NCBI GenBank assembly: GCA_002421005.1
Contig: DIJC01000001.1
Coordinates: forward strand, 64,968-128,967
From: Enterobacteriaceae bacterium UBA5654
GTDB lineage: Bacteria; Pseudomonadota; Gammaproteobacteria; Enterobacterales; Enterobacteriaceae
Direction: 5' to 3'
DNA length: 64,000 nucleotides
In this document: positions 15,932 through 25,118 of the stretch, piece after piece
Layout of the letters: the number at the start of each line of letters is the position of its first letter
Numbering within the stretch: the first letter of the stretch is position 1
Translations under genes and position numbers: made by a program
The notes under the pieces: model-generated
The model's database searches: none
What the model saw: the letters and a program-made list of their open reading frames with translations, nothing else
What the model was told of the DNA's origin: nothing

Positions 15932-16465
15932 TTGAGCACGACTAACCACGATCACCACGTCTATGTCCTGATGGGCGTCTCCGGCAGCGGCAAATCCGCT
16001 GTGGCAAGCGAAGTCGCACATCAAATTCACGCCGCGTTTCTTGATGGCGATTTTCTCCATCCGCGCAGCAACATTAACAAAATGGCCTCCGGCGAGCCGC
16101 TGAACGACGAAGACCGCAAGCCCTGGTTACAGGCGCTGAACGACGCCGCGTTTGCCATGCAGCGTACCAACAAAGTGTCCCTGATCGTCTGCTCCGCGCT
16201 GAAAAAGCACTATCGCGACCAGCTGCGTGAGGGCAATCCCAATCTGTCTTTCATCTATCTGAAAGGCGATTTTGAGGTGATCGAAACTCGCCTGAAGGCG
16301 CGTAAAGGCCACTTCTTCAAAACCCAGATGCTGGTCACCCAGTTTGAAACGCTGCAGGAGCCAGGCCCGGACGAGCGCGATGTGTTGGTGGTGGATATCG
16401 ACCAGCCGCTGGAGGATGTGGTAGCCAGTACGATTGAGGTGATTAACAAAGGCAGTCAGCAGTGA
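15932..16465 (+). CDS. gntK: Gluconokinase GntK
   Basis: Phosphorylates D-gluconate with ATP to 6-phosphogluconate, feeding the Entner-Doudoroff and pentose phosphate routes. The 177-aa P-loop kinase has GVSGSGKS at residues 15-22 and the conserved FLDGDFLHPRSNI and VCSALKKHYRD motifs. It starts at TTG 15932 after a strong GGGGAGGG; the N-terminus MSTTNHDHH is the same as in E. coli. GntR operators lie just upstream. The stop overlaps gntU by 4 bases. Confidence 0.96.
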   Translation: MSTTNHDHHVYVLMGVSGSGKSAVASEVAHQIHAAFLDGDFLHPRSNINKMASGEPLNDEDRKPWLQALNDAAFAMQRTNKVSLIVCSALKKHYRDQLREGNPNLSFIYLKGDFEVIETRLKARKGHFFKTQMLVTQFETLQEPGPDERDVLVVDIDQPLEDVVASTIEVINKGSQQ

Positions 16466-17802
16466 GTACATTAACGCTTGTTTTAACAGCAGTTGGATCA
16501 GTGATGCTGCTGCTGTTTTTAGTGATGAAGGCGCGTATGCACGCCTTCGTCGCTTTAATGGTGGTTTCTATTGGCGCGGGCCTTTTTTCCGGGATGCCGC
16601 TCGACAAAATTGCCGATACCATGCAAAAAGGGATGGGCGGCACGCTGGGCTTTCTGGCGATTGTGGTCGCGCTGGGCGCGATGTTTGGCAAGATCCTGCA
16701 TGAAACCGGCGCGGTCGATCAGATTGCCGTCAAAATGCTTAAATCCTTCGGACACAGCCGCGCGCACTACGCTATCGGCCTGGCCGGGCTGATCTGCGCG
16801 CTGCCGCTGTTTTTTGAAGTGGCAATTGTACTGCTGATTAGCGTCGCGTTTTCGATGGCGCGCCACACCGGGACCAATCTGGTGAAGCTGGTGATCCCGC
16901 TGTTTGCGGGCGTTGCGGCGGCGGCGGCCTTTCTGTTGCCCGGACCTGCACCGATGCTGCTGGCTTCGCAGATGCACGTTGATTTTGGCTGGATGATCCT
17001 CATCGGCCTGTGCGCCGCTATCCCTGGCATGATTATCGCCGGGCCGTTGTGGGGCAACTTCATCAGCCGCTACGTGGAACTGAATATTCCTGACGATATC
17101 AGCGAGCCGCACCTCGGCGAAGGTAAAATGCCGTCGTTTGGCTTCAGCCTCGCGCTGATCCTGCTGCCGCTGGTGCTGGTCGGCCTGAAAACGATCGCCG
17201 CGCGCTTTGTGGCGCAAGGCTCGACCGCGTATGAATGGTTCGAATTTATCGGCCATCCGTTTACCGCGATCCTCGTGGCCTGTCTGGTAGCGATTTACGG
17301 CCTGGCGATGCGTCAGGGCATGGCAAAAGATCGGGTGATGGAAATCTGCGGTCACGCGCTGCAACCGGCGGGGATTATTCTGCTGGTGATTGGTGCTGGC
17401 GGCGTGTTTAAACAGGTGCTGGTGGATTCCGGCGTCGGCCCGGCGTTGGGTGAAGCCCTGACCGGCATGGGCCTGCCGATTGCCGTTACCTGCTTCGTTC
17501 TTGCGGCTGCGGTGCGTATTATCCAGGGTTCCGCAACGGTTGCCTGCCTGACCGCCGTGGGCCTGGTCATGCCGGTCATCGAACAGCTGCATTACAGCGG
17601 CGCGCAGATGGCGGCACTGTCAATCTGCATCGCGGGCGGCTCGATCGTCGTCAGCCATGTTAACGACGCGGGCTTCTGGCTGTTCGGCAAATTTACCGGC
17701 GCGTCGGAAGCGCAAACGCTGAAGACCTGGACGATGATGGAAACCATCCTCGGCGTGGTCGGCGCTACTGTCGGCGCGATCGCGTTTAGCTTGCTGAGCT
17801 GA
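16462..17802 (+). CDS. gntU: Low-affinity gluconate transporter GntU
   Basis: GntP-family inner-membrane gluconate:H+ symporter, 446 aa, with 12 or more hydrophobic segments. Family motifs seen include FLLPGPAPMLLASQ (about residues 155-168), GGVFKQVLVDSGVG and SHVNDAGFWLFG near the C-terminus. It begins at GTG 16462 inside the gntK stop (GTGA), so the two are coupled and under GntR control. Downstream is a 12-bp inverted repeat (17814-17851). Confidence 0.96.
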   Translation: MSTLTLVLTAVGSVMLLLFLVMKARMHAFVALMVVSIGAGLFSGMPLDKIADTMQKGMGGTLGFLAIVVALGAMFGKILHETGAVDQIAVKMLKSFGHSRAHYAIGLAGLICALPLFFEVAIVLLISVAFSMARHTGTNLVKLVIPLFAGVAAAAAFLLPGPAPMLLASQMHVDFGWMILIGLCAAIPGMIIAGPLWGNFISRYVELNIPDDISEPHLGEGKMPSFGFSLALILLPLVLVGLKTIAARFVAQGSTAYEWFEFIGHPFTAILVACLVAIYGLAMRQGMAKDRVMEICGHALQPAGIILLVIGAGGVFKQVLVDSGVGPALGEALTGMGLPIAVTCFVLAAAVRIIQGSATVACLTAVGLVMPVIEQLHYSGAQMAALSICIAGGSIVVSHVNDAGFWLFGKFTGASEAQTLKTWTMMETILGVVGATVGAIAFSLLS

Positions 17803-17813
17803 TTGATGTTACG

Positions 17814-17851
17814 AATGCTGGCATATCCTGTTCGGTGGGTATGCCAGCATT
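17814..17851. terminator. Inverted repeat after gntU
   Basis: Perfect 12-bp stem AATGCTGGCATA / TATGCCAGCATT with a 14-base loop, 11 bases after the gntU stop. There is no U-tract. It lies between gntU and the convergent AIM24-family gene and could end or protect transcripts from both sides. Confidence 0.55.
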
Positions 17852-17884
17852 GCGCCGGTTCTGTTCTGACGTCAGTGGTCTGAA

Positions 17885-18586
17885 CTATTTCTTCGGTATG
17901 GGCAAATAAGGCACCAATACAGAGGCAAATTCCGCAATGTTTTTTGACTGTACCAGCAGTTTCCCCCTGCCGGTAAATTCATTCACCACGCCTTCGCCGG
18001 TTTTAAAGCCGAAAATGCCGGAGGCCATTCTGATGTTGTAGGACAGGCTGTTTTCCCACGCGACGACGTGATTGTTATCCACCACCAGCGTATCGTTACC
18101 GTCGAGTTCCAGTTCGACGATCTCGCCAAAACCGTTGATCAGCAGAGTGCCGATGCCTGCGGTTTCCATCACAAAAAGTCCGCCAGTGCCGCCGAAAATG
18201 GCGCGGCCCACGGATTGCCGTTTCATGCTGTACGTCACGCTGCTGTCGCAGGCTAAAAAGGCACCGTCGTTCAGGCACCATTTGCGGCTTCCGACGTCCA
18301 GCGCTTTAACGTTGCCAATAGCGCCGGCCGAAATGGCAAGAAGCGCATCGTTGGCAGTGCCGGTAGCGGTGGTCACAAAGAAGTTTTCGCCGCTAACCAT
18401 CGATCGGGCGGCGGCTTTAATAATCCCGCCGAGCAGGCCAGAGCCGTTTTGATTCATCCGGCCTTCAAGATTCACTTTGCCGTTGTGAAACACCATTGAA
18501 CCATGTTCGATATTTACCTGCTCGTTCATGCCGAGCGAAATCAGGACCAGAGGACATGATCCTTCACTTGAAAGTTCGTATTTCAT
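17885..18586 (-). CDS. AIM24 / TIGR00266 family protein
   Basis: Conserved beta-rich protein (233 aa) of the AIM24 family; function in bacteria unknown. No signal peptide or clear membrane helix is visible. The middle is Gly-rich (GSGLLGGIIKAAARSMVSGENFF at about residues 48-70), with repeated beta hairpins such as GTGGLFVMETAGIGTLLINGFG. ATG at 18586 gives MKYELSSEGSCPL, a normal family N-terminus. It sits between gntU and yhgN, which are direct neighbours in E. coli K-12, so it is an insertion here or a loss there. Confidence 0.8.
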   Translation of the reverse strand: MKYELSSEGSCPLVLISLGMNEQVNIEHGSMVFHNGKVNLEGRMNQNGSGLLGGIIKAAARSMVSGENFFVTTATGTANDALLAISAGAIGNVKALDVGSRKWCLNDGAFLACDSSVTYSMKRQSVGRAIFGGTGGLFVMETAGIGTLLINGFGEIVELELDGNDTLVVDNNHVVAWENSLSYNIRMASGIFGFKTGEGVVNEFTGRGKLLVQSKNIAEFASVLVPYLPIPKK

Positions 18587-18784
18587 TATTTATCTCTGTT
18601 GAACTCATTAAATCCATTATGAAAACAACTATTTCCGGTCTGTTGCTTTTAACCGTAATCGGAGGCAAATATATCGCGTCGGAAGCCACAACGGATTGAT
18701 TTTTTTTACGGATTCCGGGAATGGACAGCAAGAGGACGGCTGTCCGTTATTGATATTCAGCTTTTAAAAGATGAAGAGACGGCC

Positions 18785-19378
18785 TTACCCCTTCATCCAC
18801 ATCCGTATCCCGTCGAGGAACATCTGCGTCGCCAGCATCACCAGCACCAGCCCCATCAGGCGTTCCAGCGCGTTAACACCTTTCTCCCCCAGCAGGCGCA
18901 GGAACAGCGACGACTGAAGCAGGATCACAAAAGTACCGCCCCAGGCGAGCAGCAGGGCGATTACCAGATGCCCCATTTGATTCGGATACTGGTGCGACAG
19001 CAGCATAAGCGTTGCCAGCAGCGTCGGCCCGGCAACCAGCGGAATGGCCAGCGGCACGATAAACGGTTCTTCCCCGGCAGGAAGCCCGGTGCTGTTGCCG
19101 GAGGCGCTGGGGAAAATCATCTTGATGGCAATCAGGAACAGAATGATGCCGCCGGAAATAGACACCGTCTCCGCGCGTAAGCTAAGGAACGCGAGGATTT
19201 TTTCGCCCGCGAACAGGAAAATCAGCATCAGCAGCAGCGCGATAAACAGTTCGCGGATCATGATCGCCCGCCGACGCTTTGGTTCAGTATGCTTAAGTAC
19301 CGACATAAAAATCGGCAGATTTCCCAGCGGATCCATAATCAGGATCAACAAAACGGCGGCAGAAATGATTTCATTCAT
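18785..19378 (-). CDS. yhgN: MarC-family inner membrane protein YhgN
   Basis: Integral membrane protein with about six helices (197 aa) and no established function; the family name comes from marC but no role in antibiotic resistance is proven. Motifs include LILIMDPLGNLPIFMSVL (residues 11-28) and the internally repeated IPLVAGPTLLATLM (about residues 112-125), typical of MarC duplication. Start ATG at 19378. It is divergent from asd across a 200-bp gap with promoters for both. Confidence 0.92.
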   Translation of the reverse strand: MNEIISAAVLLILIMDPLGNLPIFMSVLKHTEPKRRRAIMIRELFIALLLMLIFLFAGEKILAFLSLRAETVSISGGIILFLIAIKMIFPSASGNSTGLPAGEEPFIVPLAIPLVAGPTLLATLMLLSHQYPNQMGHLVIALLLAWGGTFVILLQSSLFLRLLGEKGVNALERLMGLVLVMLATQMFLDGIRMWMKG

Positions 19379-19578
19379 TAACTAAATTCCCTGATAATAA
19401 TTAAGCGTTACTATTCGATTGTCGGGGTGATGGTGAGTGCGATTAGACCCACTTCTTATGCCACCGGCATCATCGATTAATTTCACTTGCGACTTTGGCT
19501 GCTTTTTGTATGGTGAAGGATATACCAGTGGGTAACTGGATTGCACAACAGCACACATCTTTGCAGGAAAAAAACGCT

Positions 19579-20685
19579 ATGAAAAATGTTGGTTTTATCG
19601 GCTGGCGCGGTATGGTCGGCTCTGTACTCATGCAGCGCATGGTTGAAGAGCGCGATTTTGACGCCATTCGCCCCGTTTTCTTCTCTACATCCCAGCTGGG
19701 ACAGGCCGCCCCGACGTTCGGCGGCATGGGTGGAGGCAAGCTTCAGGACGCATTCGATCTTGAGGCGCTGAAGGCGCTCGACATTATTGTCACCTGCCAG
19801 GGCGGCGATTATACCAACGAAATCTATCCGAAGCTTCGTGAAAGCGGCTGGCAGGGCTACTGGATCGATGCGGCCTCCTCGCTGCGTATGAAAGATGACG
19901 CGATCATCATTCTCGATCCGGTGAACCAGGATGTGATCTCTCACGGCCTTAATCACGGCGTGAAGACGTTCGTCGGCGGCAACTGTACCGTCAGCCTGAT
20001 GCTGATGTCGCTCGGCGGCCTGTTTGCCAACGATCTGGTGGACTGGGTGTCGGTAGCAACCTATCAGGCGGCATCCGGCGGCGGCGCGCGTCACATGCGC
20101 GAACTGCTGGCGCAGATGGGACAGCTGTATAACCACGTTTCCGATGAGCTGGCGAATCCGGCGTCGGCAATCCTGGATATTGAACGTAAAGTCACCACCC
20201 TGACCCGTAACGGCGACCTGCCGGTCGATAACTTCGGCGTACCGCTGGCAGGCAGCCTGATCCCGTGGATCGACAAACAGCTCGATAACGGCCAGAGCCG
20301 CGAAGAGTGGAAAGGCCAGGCGGAAACCAACAAAATTCTCGGCACCACGACCACCATCCCGGTCGATGGCCTGTGCGTGCGCGTCGGCGCGCTGCGCTGC
20401 CATAGCCAGGCGTTTACCATCAAGCTGAAAAAAGACGTCTCTGTCCCGACTATTGAAGAACTGCTGGCGGCGCACAACCCGTGGGCGAAAGTAATCCCTA
20501 ACGATCGGGACATCACCATGCGCGAACTGACCCCGGCAGCGGTCACCGGCACGCTGGCAACGCCGGTAGGCCGTCTGCGCAAACTGAATATGGGGCCGGA
20601 GTATCTCTCCGCCTTTACCGTTGGCGACCAGCTCTTGTGGGGGGCGGCGGAACCGCTACGCCGTATTCTCCGCCAACTGGCGTAA
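19579..20685 (+). CDS. asd: Aspartate-semialdehyde dehydrogenase Asd
   Basis: Converts aspartyl phosphate to aspartate semialdehyde with NADPH, the branch to lysine, diaminopimelate, methionine and threonine. It is 368 aa, with the N-terminal NADP loop GFIGWRGMVGS, catalytic Cys136 in FVGGNCTVSLML and the substrate-binding RVGALRCHSQA region. The ATG at 19579 follows CAGGA; the longer ORF upstream is not conserved. It is a monocistronic gene ended by the terminator at 20700-20726. Essential for cell wall precursor supply in enterobacteria. Confidence 0.97.
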   Translation: MKNVGFIGWRGMVGSVLMQRMVEERDFDAIRPVFFSTSQLGQAAPTFGGMGGGKLQDAFDLEALKALDIIVTCQGGDYTNEIYPKLRESGWQGYWIDAASSLRMKDDAIIILDPVNQDVISHGLNHGVKTFVGGNCTVSLMLMSLGGLFANDLVDWVSVATYQAASGGGARHMRELLAQMGQLYNHVSDELANPASAILDIERKVTTLTRNGDLPVDNFGVPLAGSLIPWIDKQLDNGQSREEWKGQAETNKILGTTTTIPVDGLCVRVGALRCHSQAFTIKLKKDVSVPTIEELLAAHNPWAKVIPNDRDITMRELTPAAVTGTLATPVGRLRKLNMGPEYLSAFTVGDQLLWGAAEPLRRILRQLA

Positions 20686-20699
20686 TGACGTAACTAAAA

Positions 20700-20726
20700 T
20701 AAGGGGGTGTAATACCCCCCTTTTTT
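20700..20726 (+). terminator. Rho-independent terminator of asd
   Basis: Stem AAGGGGGT pairs with the ACCCCCCTT side across a short loop, followed by T residues to about 20726. It begins 15 bases after the asd stop. Confidence 0.88.
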
Positions 20727-20944
20727 CGCGCTAAACAAGGAGTCACGCAATGTTTCATTTTTTTTCGGGGGAGCAATAAGTCGTTGGCTATGCTTAAGCG
20801 AGATGTTTATACAACATGCTGGCTGAAGGTAGGACGGAGCGAAGGACGCAAATTATGCAGCGCCGTTCAGGTCAAAAAAATGTCGCAACCGGATATGTGC
20901 ATACCGCTGGAATGAAGCGACACAATTAAAACAGGATGAAATCC
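20727..20944 (+). other. asd-glgB intergenic region and glgB leader
   Basis: It holds no gene I can assign. Two tiny ORFs are visible. One is a 9-codon ORF starting at 20750 (MFHFFSGEQ) after a perfect AAGGAG. The other is a 41-codon ORF at 20790-20915 without a ribosome binding site. The first could be a translated leader of glgB; the second is probably chance. The glgB promoter presumably lies here. Confidence 0.4.
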
Positions 20945-23131
20945 ATGTCGAATCATGTAGATAAAGACGTGATTAATGCGCTAATTACCGGACACTTTGC
21001 CGATCCTTTTTCCGTACTTGGGATGCATCGTACCGAAGCCGGACTGGAAGTCCGCGCCCTGCTGCCTGATGCCACCGAAGTGTGGGTGATTGAACCCAAA
21101 ACGGGGCGCAAAGTGGGCAAACTCGAATGCCTGGACTCCCGGGGATTCTTTAGCGGCGTAATGCCGCGTCGTAAAAACGTTTTCCGCTATCAGCTTGCCG
21201 TCGTCTGGCACGGCCAGCAAAACCTGATTGATGACCCCTACCGTTTTGGCCCCCTGCTCCAGGATCTTGATGCGTGGCTGCTGTCCGAAGGCACCCACCT
21301 GCGGCCTTATGAAACCCTCGGCGCGCATGGCGATACCATGGACGGCGTAACCGGTACGCGTTTCTCCGTCTGGGCACCTAACGCCCGGCGCGTGTCGGTG
21401 GTCGGCCAGTTCAACTTCTGGGACGGTCGCCGCCACCCGATGCGCCTGCGTAAAGAGAGCGGCGTCTGGGAACTGTTTGTGCCCGGCGCGCATAACGGTC
21501 AGCTCTATAAATACGAAATCATCGACATTCACGGCAATCTGCGTATTAAAGCCGATCCTTACGCTTTCGAAGCGCAGATGCGCCCGGAAACAGCATCGCT
21601 GATTTGCGGTCTGCCGGAGAAAATTGAGCCGAACGAAGCGCGGCAAAAAGCGAATCAGTTCGACGCGCCCATCTCCATCTATGAAGTGCATCTCGGGTCA
21701 TGGCGTCGCCACACCGACGACAATTTCTGGCTTAGCTACCGCGAGCTGGCGGACCAACTGGTCCCTTACGCCCGATGGATGGGATTCACCCATCTGGAAC
21801 TGCTGCCGGTTAACGAACATCCTTTCGACGGGAGCTGGGGCTATCAGCCGACCGGCCTGTATGCGCCGACGCGTCGCTTCGGCACCCGCGACGATTTCCG
21901 CTATTTCATTGACGCGGCGCACGCGGCGGGGCTGAATGTGATCCTCGACTGGGTGCCGGGTCATTTCCCGGCGGATGATTTCGGCCTGGCCGAGTTTGAC
22001 GGGACCGATCTCTATGAGCACAGCGACCCGCGCGAAGGTTATCACCAGGACTGGAACACGCTGATCTACAACTACGGTCGTCGGGAAGTGCGTAACTATC
22101 TGGTCGGTAACGCCCTGTACTGGATCGAACGTTTCGGTATTGATGCTCTGCGCGTCGATGCGGTGGCGTCGATGATTTACCGCGACTACAGCCGTAAGCA
22201 GGGCGAGTGGATCCCCAATGAATTTGGCGGACGTGAAAACCTCGAAGCGATTGAGTTTTTGCGCACCACTAACCGCATTTTAGGCGAGCAGGTTCCGGGC
22301 ACGGTCAGCATGGCGGAAGAATCTACCGACTTCCCTGGCGTTTCCCGTCCGACGGATACCGGCGGCCTCGGCTTCTGGTACAAGTGGAACCTCGGCTGGA
22401 TGCACGACACCCTCGACTACATGAAACTCGATCCGGTTTATCGCCAGCATCACCACGATAAGCTGACCTTCGGGATGCTCTACAACTACACTGAAAACTT
22501 CGTGCTGCCGCTGTCGCATGACGAAGTGGTACACGGTAAAAAATCAATCCTCGACCGGATGCCGGGTGACGCATGGCAGAAATTTGCCAGCCTGCGCGCC
22601 TATTACGGCTGGATGTGGGCTTTCCCAGGCAAAAAGCTGCTGTTTATGGGCAATGAATTTGCCCAGGGCCGCGAGTGGAACCACGACGTCAGCCTCGACT
22701 GGCATCTGCTGGAAGGCGACGACAACTGGCACCACGGCGTGCAGCGGCTGGTACGCGATCTGAACCTCACCTATCGCCACCATAAAGCGCTGCACGAACT
22801 GGATTTCGATCCTTACGGTTTTGAATGGCTGGTAGTGGACGATAAAGAACGGTCAGTGCTGATTTTTGTCCGCCGTGACCAGCAGGGGAATGAAATTATC
22901 GTTGCCAGCAACTTTACTCCGGTGCCGCGCTACGATTATCGCTTCGGCATCAACCAGCCGGGCCGGTGGAAAGAGGCGCTGAACACCGACTCCATGCACT
23001 ATCACGGCAGCAACGCGGGCAACGGCGGGGCGACCCACAGTGATGAAATTGCCAGCCACGGACGCCAGCACTCCCTCAGCCTGACTCTGCCGCCGCTCTC
23101 GACGATCTGGCTGTACCGGGAGGGTGAATGA
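20945..23131 (+). CDS. glgB: 1,4-alpha-glucan branching enzyme GlgB
   Basis: Makes alpha-1,6 branches in glycogen. The 728-aa GH13 protein has an N-terminal CBM48 domain (about 120-210), the catalytic barrel with nucleophile Asp405 (DALRVDAVASM), acid/base Glu458 (SMAEESTDF) and the SHDEVVHGK motif, then a C-terminal beta domain. Start: the ATG at 20945 (MSNHVDKDV) has AGGA ten bases upstream, while the in-frame ATG at 20936 would sit against the ribosome binding site; the chosen start gives the E. coli length. First gene of glgBXCAP; its end overlaps glgX by ATGA. Confidence 0.97.
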   Translation: MSNHVDKDVINALITGHFADPFSVLGMHRTEAGLEVRALLPDATEVWVIEPKTGRKVGKLECLDSRGFFSGVMPRRKNVFRYQLAVVWHGQQNLIDDPYRFGPLLQDLDAWLLSEGTHLRPYETLGAHGDTMDGVTGTRFSVWAPNARRVSVVGQFNFWDGRRHPMRLRKESGVWELFVPGAHNGQLYKYEIIDIHGNLRIKADPYAFEAQMRPETASLICGLPEKIEPNEARQKANQFDAPISIYEVHLGSWRRHTDDNFWLSYRELADQLVPYARWMGFTHLELLPVNEHPFDGSWGYQPTGLYAPTRRFGTRDDFRYFIDAAHAAGLNVILDWVPGHFPADDFGLAEFDGTDLYEHSDPREGYHQDWNTLIYNYGRREVRNYLVGNALYWIERFGIDALRVDAVASMIYRDYSRKQGEWIPNEFGGRENLEAIEFLRTTNRILGEQVPGTVSMAEESTDFPGVSRPTDTGGLGFWYKWNLGWMHDTLDYMKLDPVYRQHHHDKLTFGMLYNYTENFVLPLSHDEVVHGKKSILDRMPGDAWQKFASLRAYYGWMWAFPGKKLLFMGNEFAQGREWNHDVSLDWHLLEGDDNWHHGVQRLVRDLNLTYRHHKALHELDFDPYGFEWLVVDDKERSVLIFVRRDQQGNEIIVASNFTPVPRYDYRFGINQPGRWKEALNTDSMHYHGSNAGNGGATHSDEIASHGRQHSLSLTLPPLSTIWLYREGE

Positions 23132-25104
23132 TTAAACTGACATCGGGAAGACCCACGCCACTCGGCGCGAGCTACGATGGCAGCGGCGTGAACTTTACGC
23201 TCTATTCCGTTCACGCCGAACGTGTAGAACTGTGCGTATTTGACGAAGACGGCTTCGAGCAGCGCTACGATTTGCCTGCCCGCAGCGGCGATATCTGGCA
23301 CGGCTATCTTCCGCAAGCGCAGCCAGGATTGCGCTACGGCTACCGTGTTCACGGGCCGTGGGAGCCTGCGCAGGGGCATCGTTTTAACCCGGCAAAGCTG
23401 TTGCTTGACCCCTGCGCGCACGCGGTTGATCGGCATCCGAAAGACGACCCGCTGCTTCACGGTGGTCATGACGCGCCGGATCACCGTGACAGTGCGCTCG
23501 CCGCACCGCGCGCCGTGGTGGTCGACCTGAGCTATGACTGGGGTGACGACGCGCCGCCGCACGTTCCGTGGGGCGATACGGTGATCTACGAAGCGCACGT
23601 CAAAGGGCTGACCCAGCTTCATCCTGACATCCCGGAAGATATTCGCGGCACCTACCGGGCGCTGGCGCATCCGGTGATGATCGATTACTTCAAAACGCTG
23701 GGGATCTCGACGCTGGAATTGCTGCCGGTGGCCTGCTTTGCCAGCGAGCCGCGTCTTCAGCGGATGGGGCTGACCAATTACTGGGGCTACAACCCGCTGG
23801 CGATGTTTGCGCTTGATACGCGCTACGCCAGCGAGCCGCAAAAAGCGCTGAACGAATTCCGCGACGCGGTGAAAGCGCTGCATAAAGCCGGGATCGAAGT
23901 GGTGCTCGATATCGTCCTGAACCACAGTGCGGAAATCGATCTTGAAGGCCCGACGTTATCCCTGCGCGGAATTGATAACCGTAGCTATTATTGGATCAGG
24001 GAAGACGGCGATTATCACAACTGGACCGGCTGCGGCAACACGCTCAACCTCAGCACGCCGGGCGTGGTGGACTATGCCCACCAGTGCCTGCGCTTCTGGG
24101 TCGATGAGTGCCATGTCGATGGCTTCCGCTTCGACTTGGCCTCTGTGATGGGTCGCACGCCGGAATTTCGCCAGGACGCGCCGCTGTTTGAGGCAATCAA
24201 AAACGATCCGCGCTTAGCGCAGATCAAACTGATTGCCGAGCCGTGGGACATTGGTCACGGCGGGTATCAGGTCGGCAATTTTCCGCCACTGTTTGCCGAA
24301 TGGAATGACCATTTTCGCGATGGGATACGCCGTTTCTGGTTGCATCAGGATATTACGGCGGGCGAGTTCGCCGGACGCTTTGCCGCTTCCAGCGACGTTT
24401 TTCAGCACAACGGGCGTCTGCCGTCCGCCAGCATCAACCTGGTCACGGCACACGACGGATTTACGCTGCGCGACTGCGTTTGCTTTAGTGAGAAGCATAA
24501 CGAAGCAAACGGTGAGGAAAATCGCGACGGCACTAACAAAAATTACAGCAATAATCATGGTATAGAAGGACTTGACGGCATTCTTGATGTGATTGAGCGT
24601 CGACGGGCCAGCGTCCATGCTCTGATGACCTCGTTACTGCTGGCTCAGGGTACGCCGATGCTGCTCGCCGGGGATGAACACGGGCACAGTCAGCATGGTA
24701 ATAACAACGCGTATTGCCAGGACAACACCCTGACCTGGCTTGACTGGGCTGAGGCAAACAAAGGACTGATGACATTTACTGCGGCGTTAATTCACCTGCG
24801 TCGGCGCATCCCGGCATTGACCCGTGATAGCTGGTGGCAGGAGGGTGACGGAAACGTACGTTGGTTGAATGCGCAGGCGCAGCCGTTGAGCACCGGCGAA
24901 TGGCAGGGCGGCACGCGGCAGATGCAAATTCTGCTGTCGGACCGCTGGCTTATCACCATCAACGCATCGCAGGACGTTACGGAAATAGCTTTACCCGATG
25001 GGGAGTGGCATGCCATTCCTCCGTTTGCCGGAAAGGATAATCCGGTTGTCGTGGCTATCTGGCACGGGCCCGCGCACGGAGTATGCGTATTTGAAAGGTC
25101 ATAA
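23128..25104 (+). CDS. glgX: Glycogen debranching enzyme GlgX
   Basis: Removes maltotriosyl and maltotetraosyl side chains left on limit dextrins after phosphorylase action. The 658-aa isoamylase-type GH13 enzyme has an N-terminal CBM48 (about 1-130), then motifs VVLDIVLNHSAE, the catalytic Asp in VDGFRFDLASVMGR (about residue 336), the Glu in IAEPWDIG (about residue 371) and the Asp in TAHDGFTLRD. Coupled to glgB by a 4-base overlap; 14 bases separate it from glgC. In E. coli a promoter for glgCAP lies within or near this gene; I did not identify one here. Confidence 0.97.
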   Translation: MIKLTSGRPTPLGASYDGSGVNFTLYSVHAERVELCVFDEDGFEQRYDLPARSGDIWHGYLPQAQPGLRYGYRVHGPWEPAQGHRFNPAKLLLDPCAHAVDRHPKDDPLLHGGHDAPDHRDSALAAPRAVVVDLSYDWGDDAPPHVPWGDTVIYEAHVKGLTQLHPDIPEDIRGTYRALAHPVMIDYFKTLGISTLELLPVACFASEPRLQRMGLTNYWGYNPLAMFALDTRYASEPQKALNEFRDAVKALHKAGIEVVLDIVLNHSAEIDLEGPTLSLRGIDNRSYYWIREDGDYHNWTGCGNTLNLSTPGVVDYAHQCLRFWVDECHVDGFRFDLASVMGRTPEFRQDAPLFEAIKNDPRLAQIKLIAEPWDIGHGGYQVGNFPPLFAEWNDHFRDGIRRFWLHQDITAGEFAGRFAASSDVFQHNGRLPSASINLVTAHDGFTLRDCVCFSEKHNEANGEENRDGTNKNYSNNHGIEGLDGILDVIERRRASVHALMTSLLLAQGTPMLLAGDEHGHSQHGNNNAYCQDNTLTWLDWAEANKGLMTFTAALIHLRRRIPALTRDSWWQEGDGNVRWLNAQAQPLSTGEWQGGTRQMQILLSDRWLITINASQDVTEIALPDGEWHAIPPFAGKDNPVVVAIWHGPAHGVCVFERS

Positions 25105-25118
25105 AAAAGGAGTTAGAC

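Noticed and set aside
18619..18699. 26-codon ORF (starts MKTTISGLLLL) between the AIM24 gene and yhgN
   Set aside because: Hydrophobic but without a ribosome binding site or known relatives; too weak to call.
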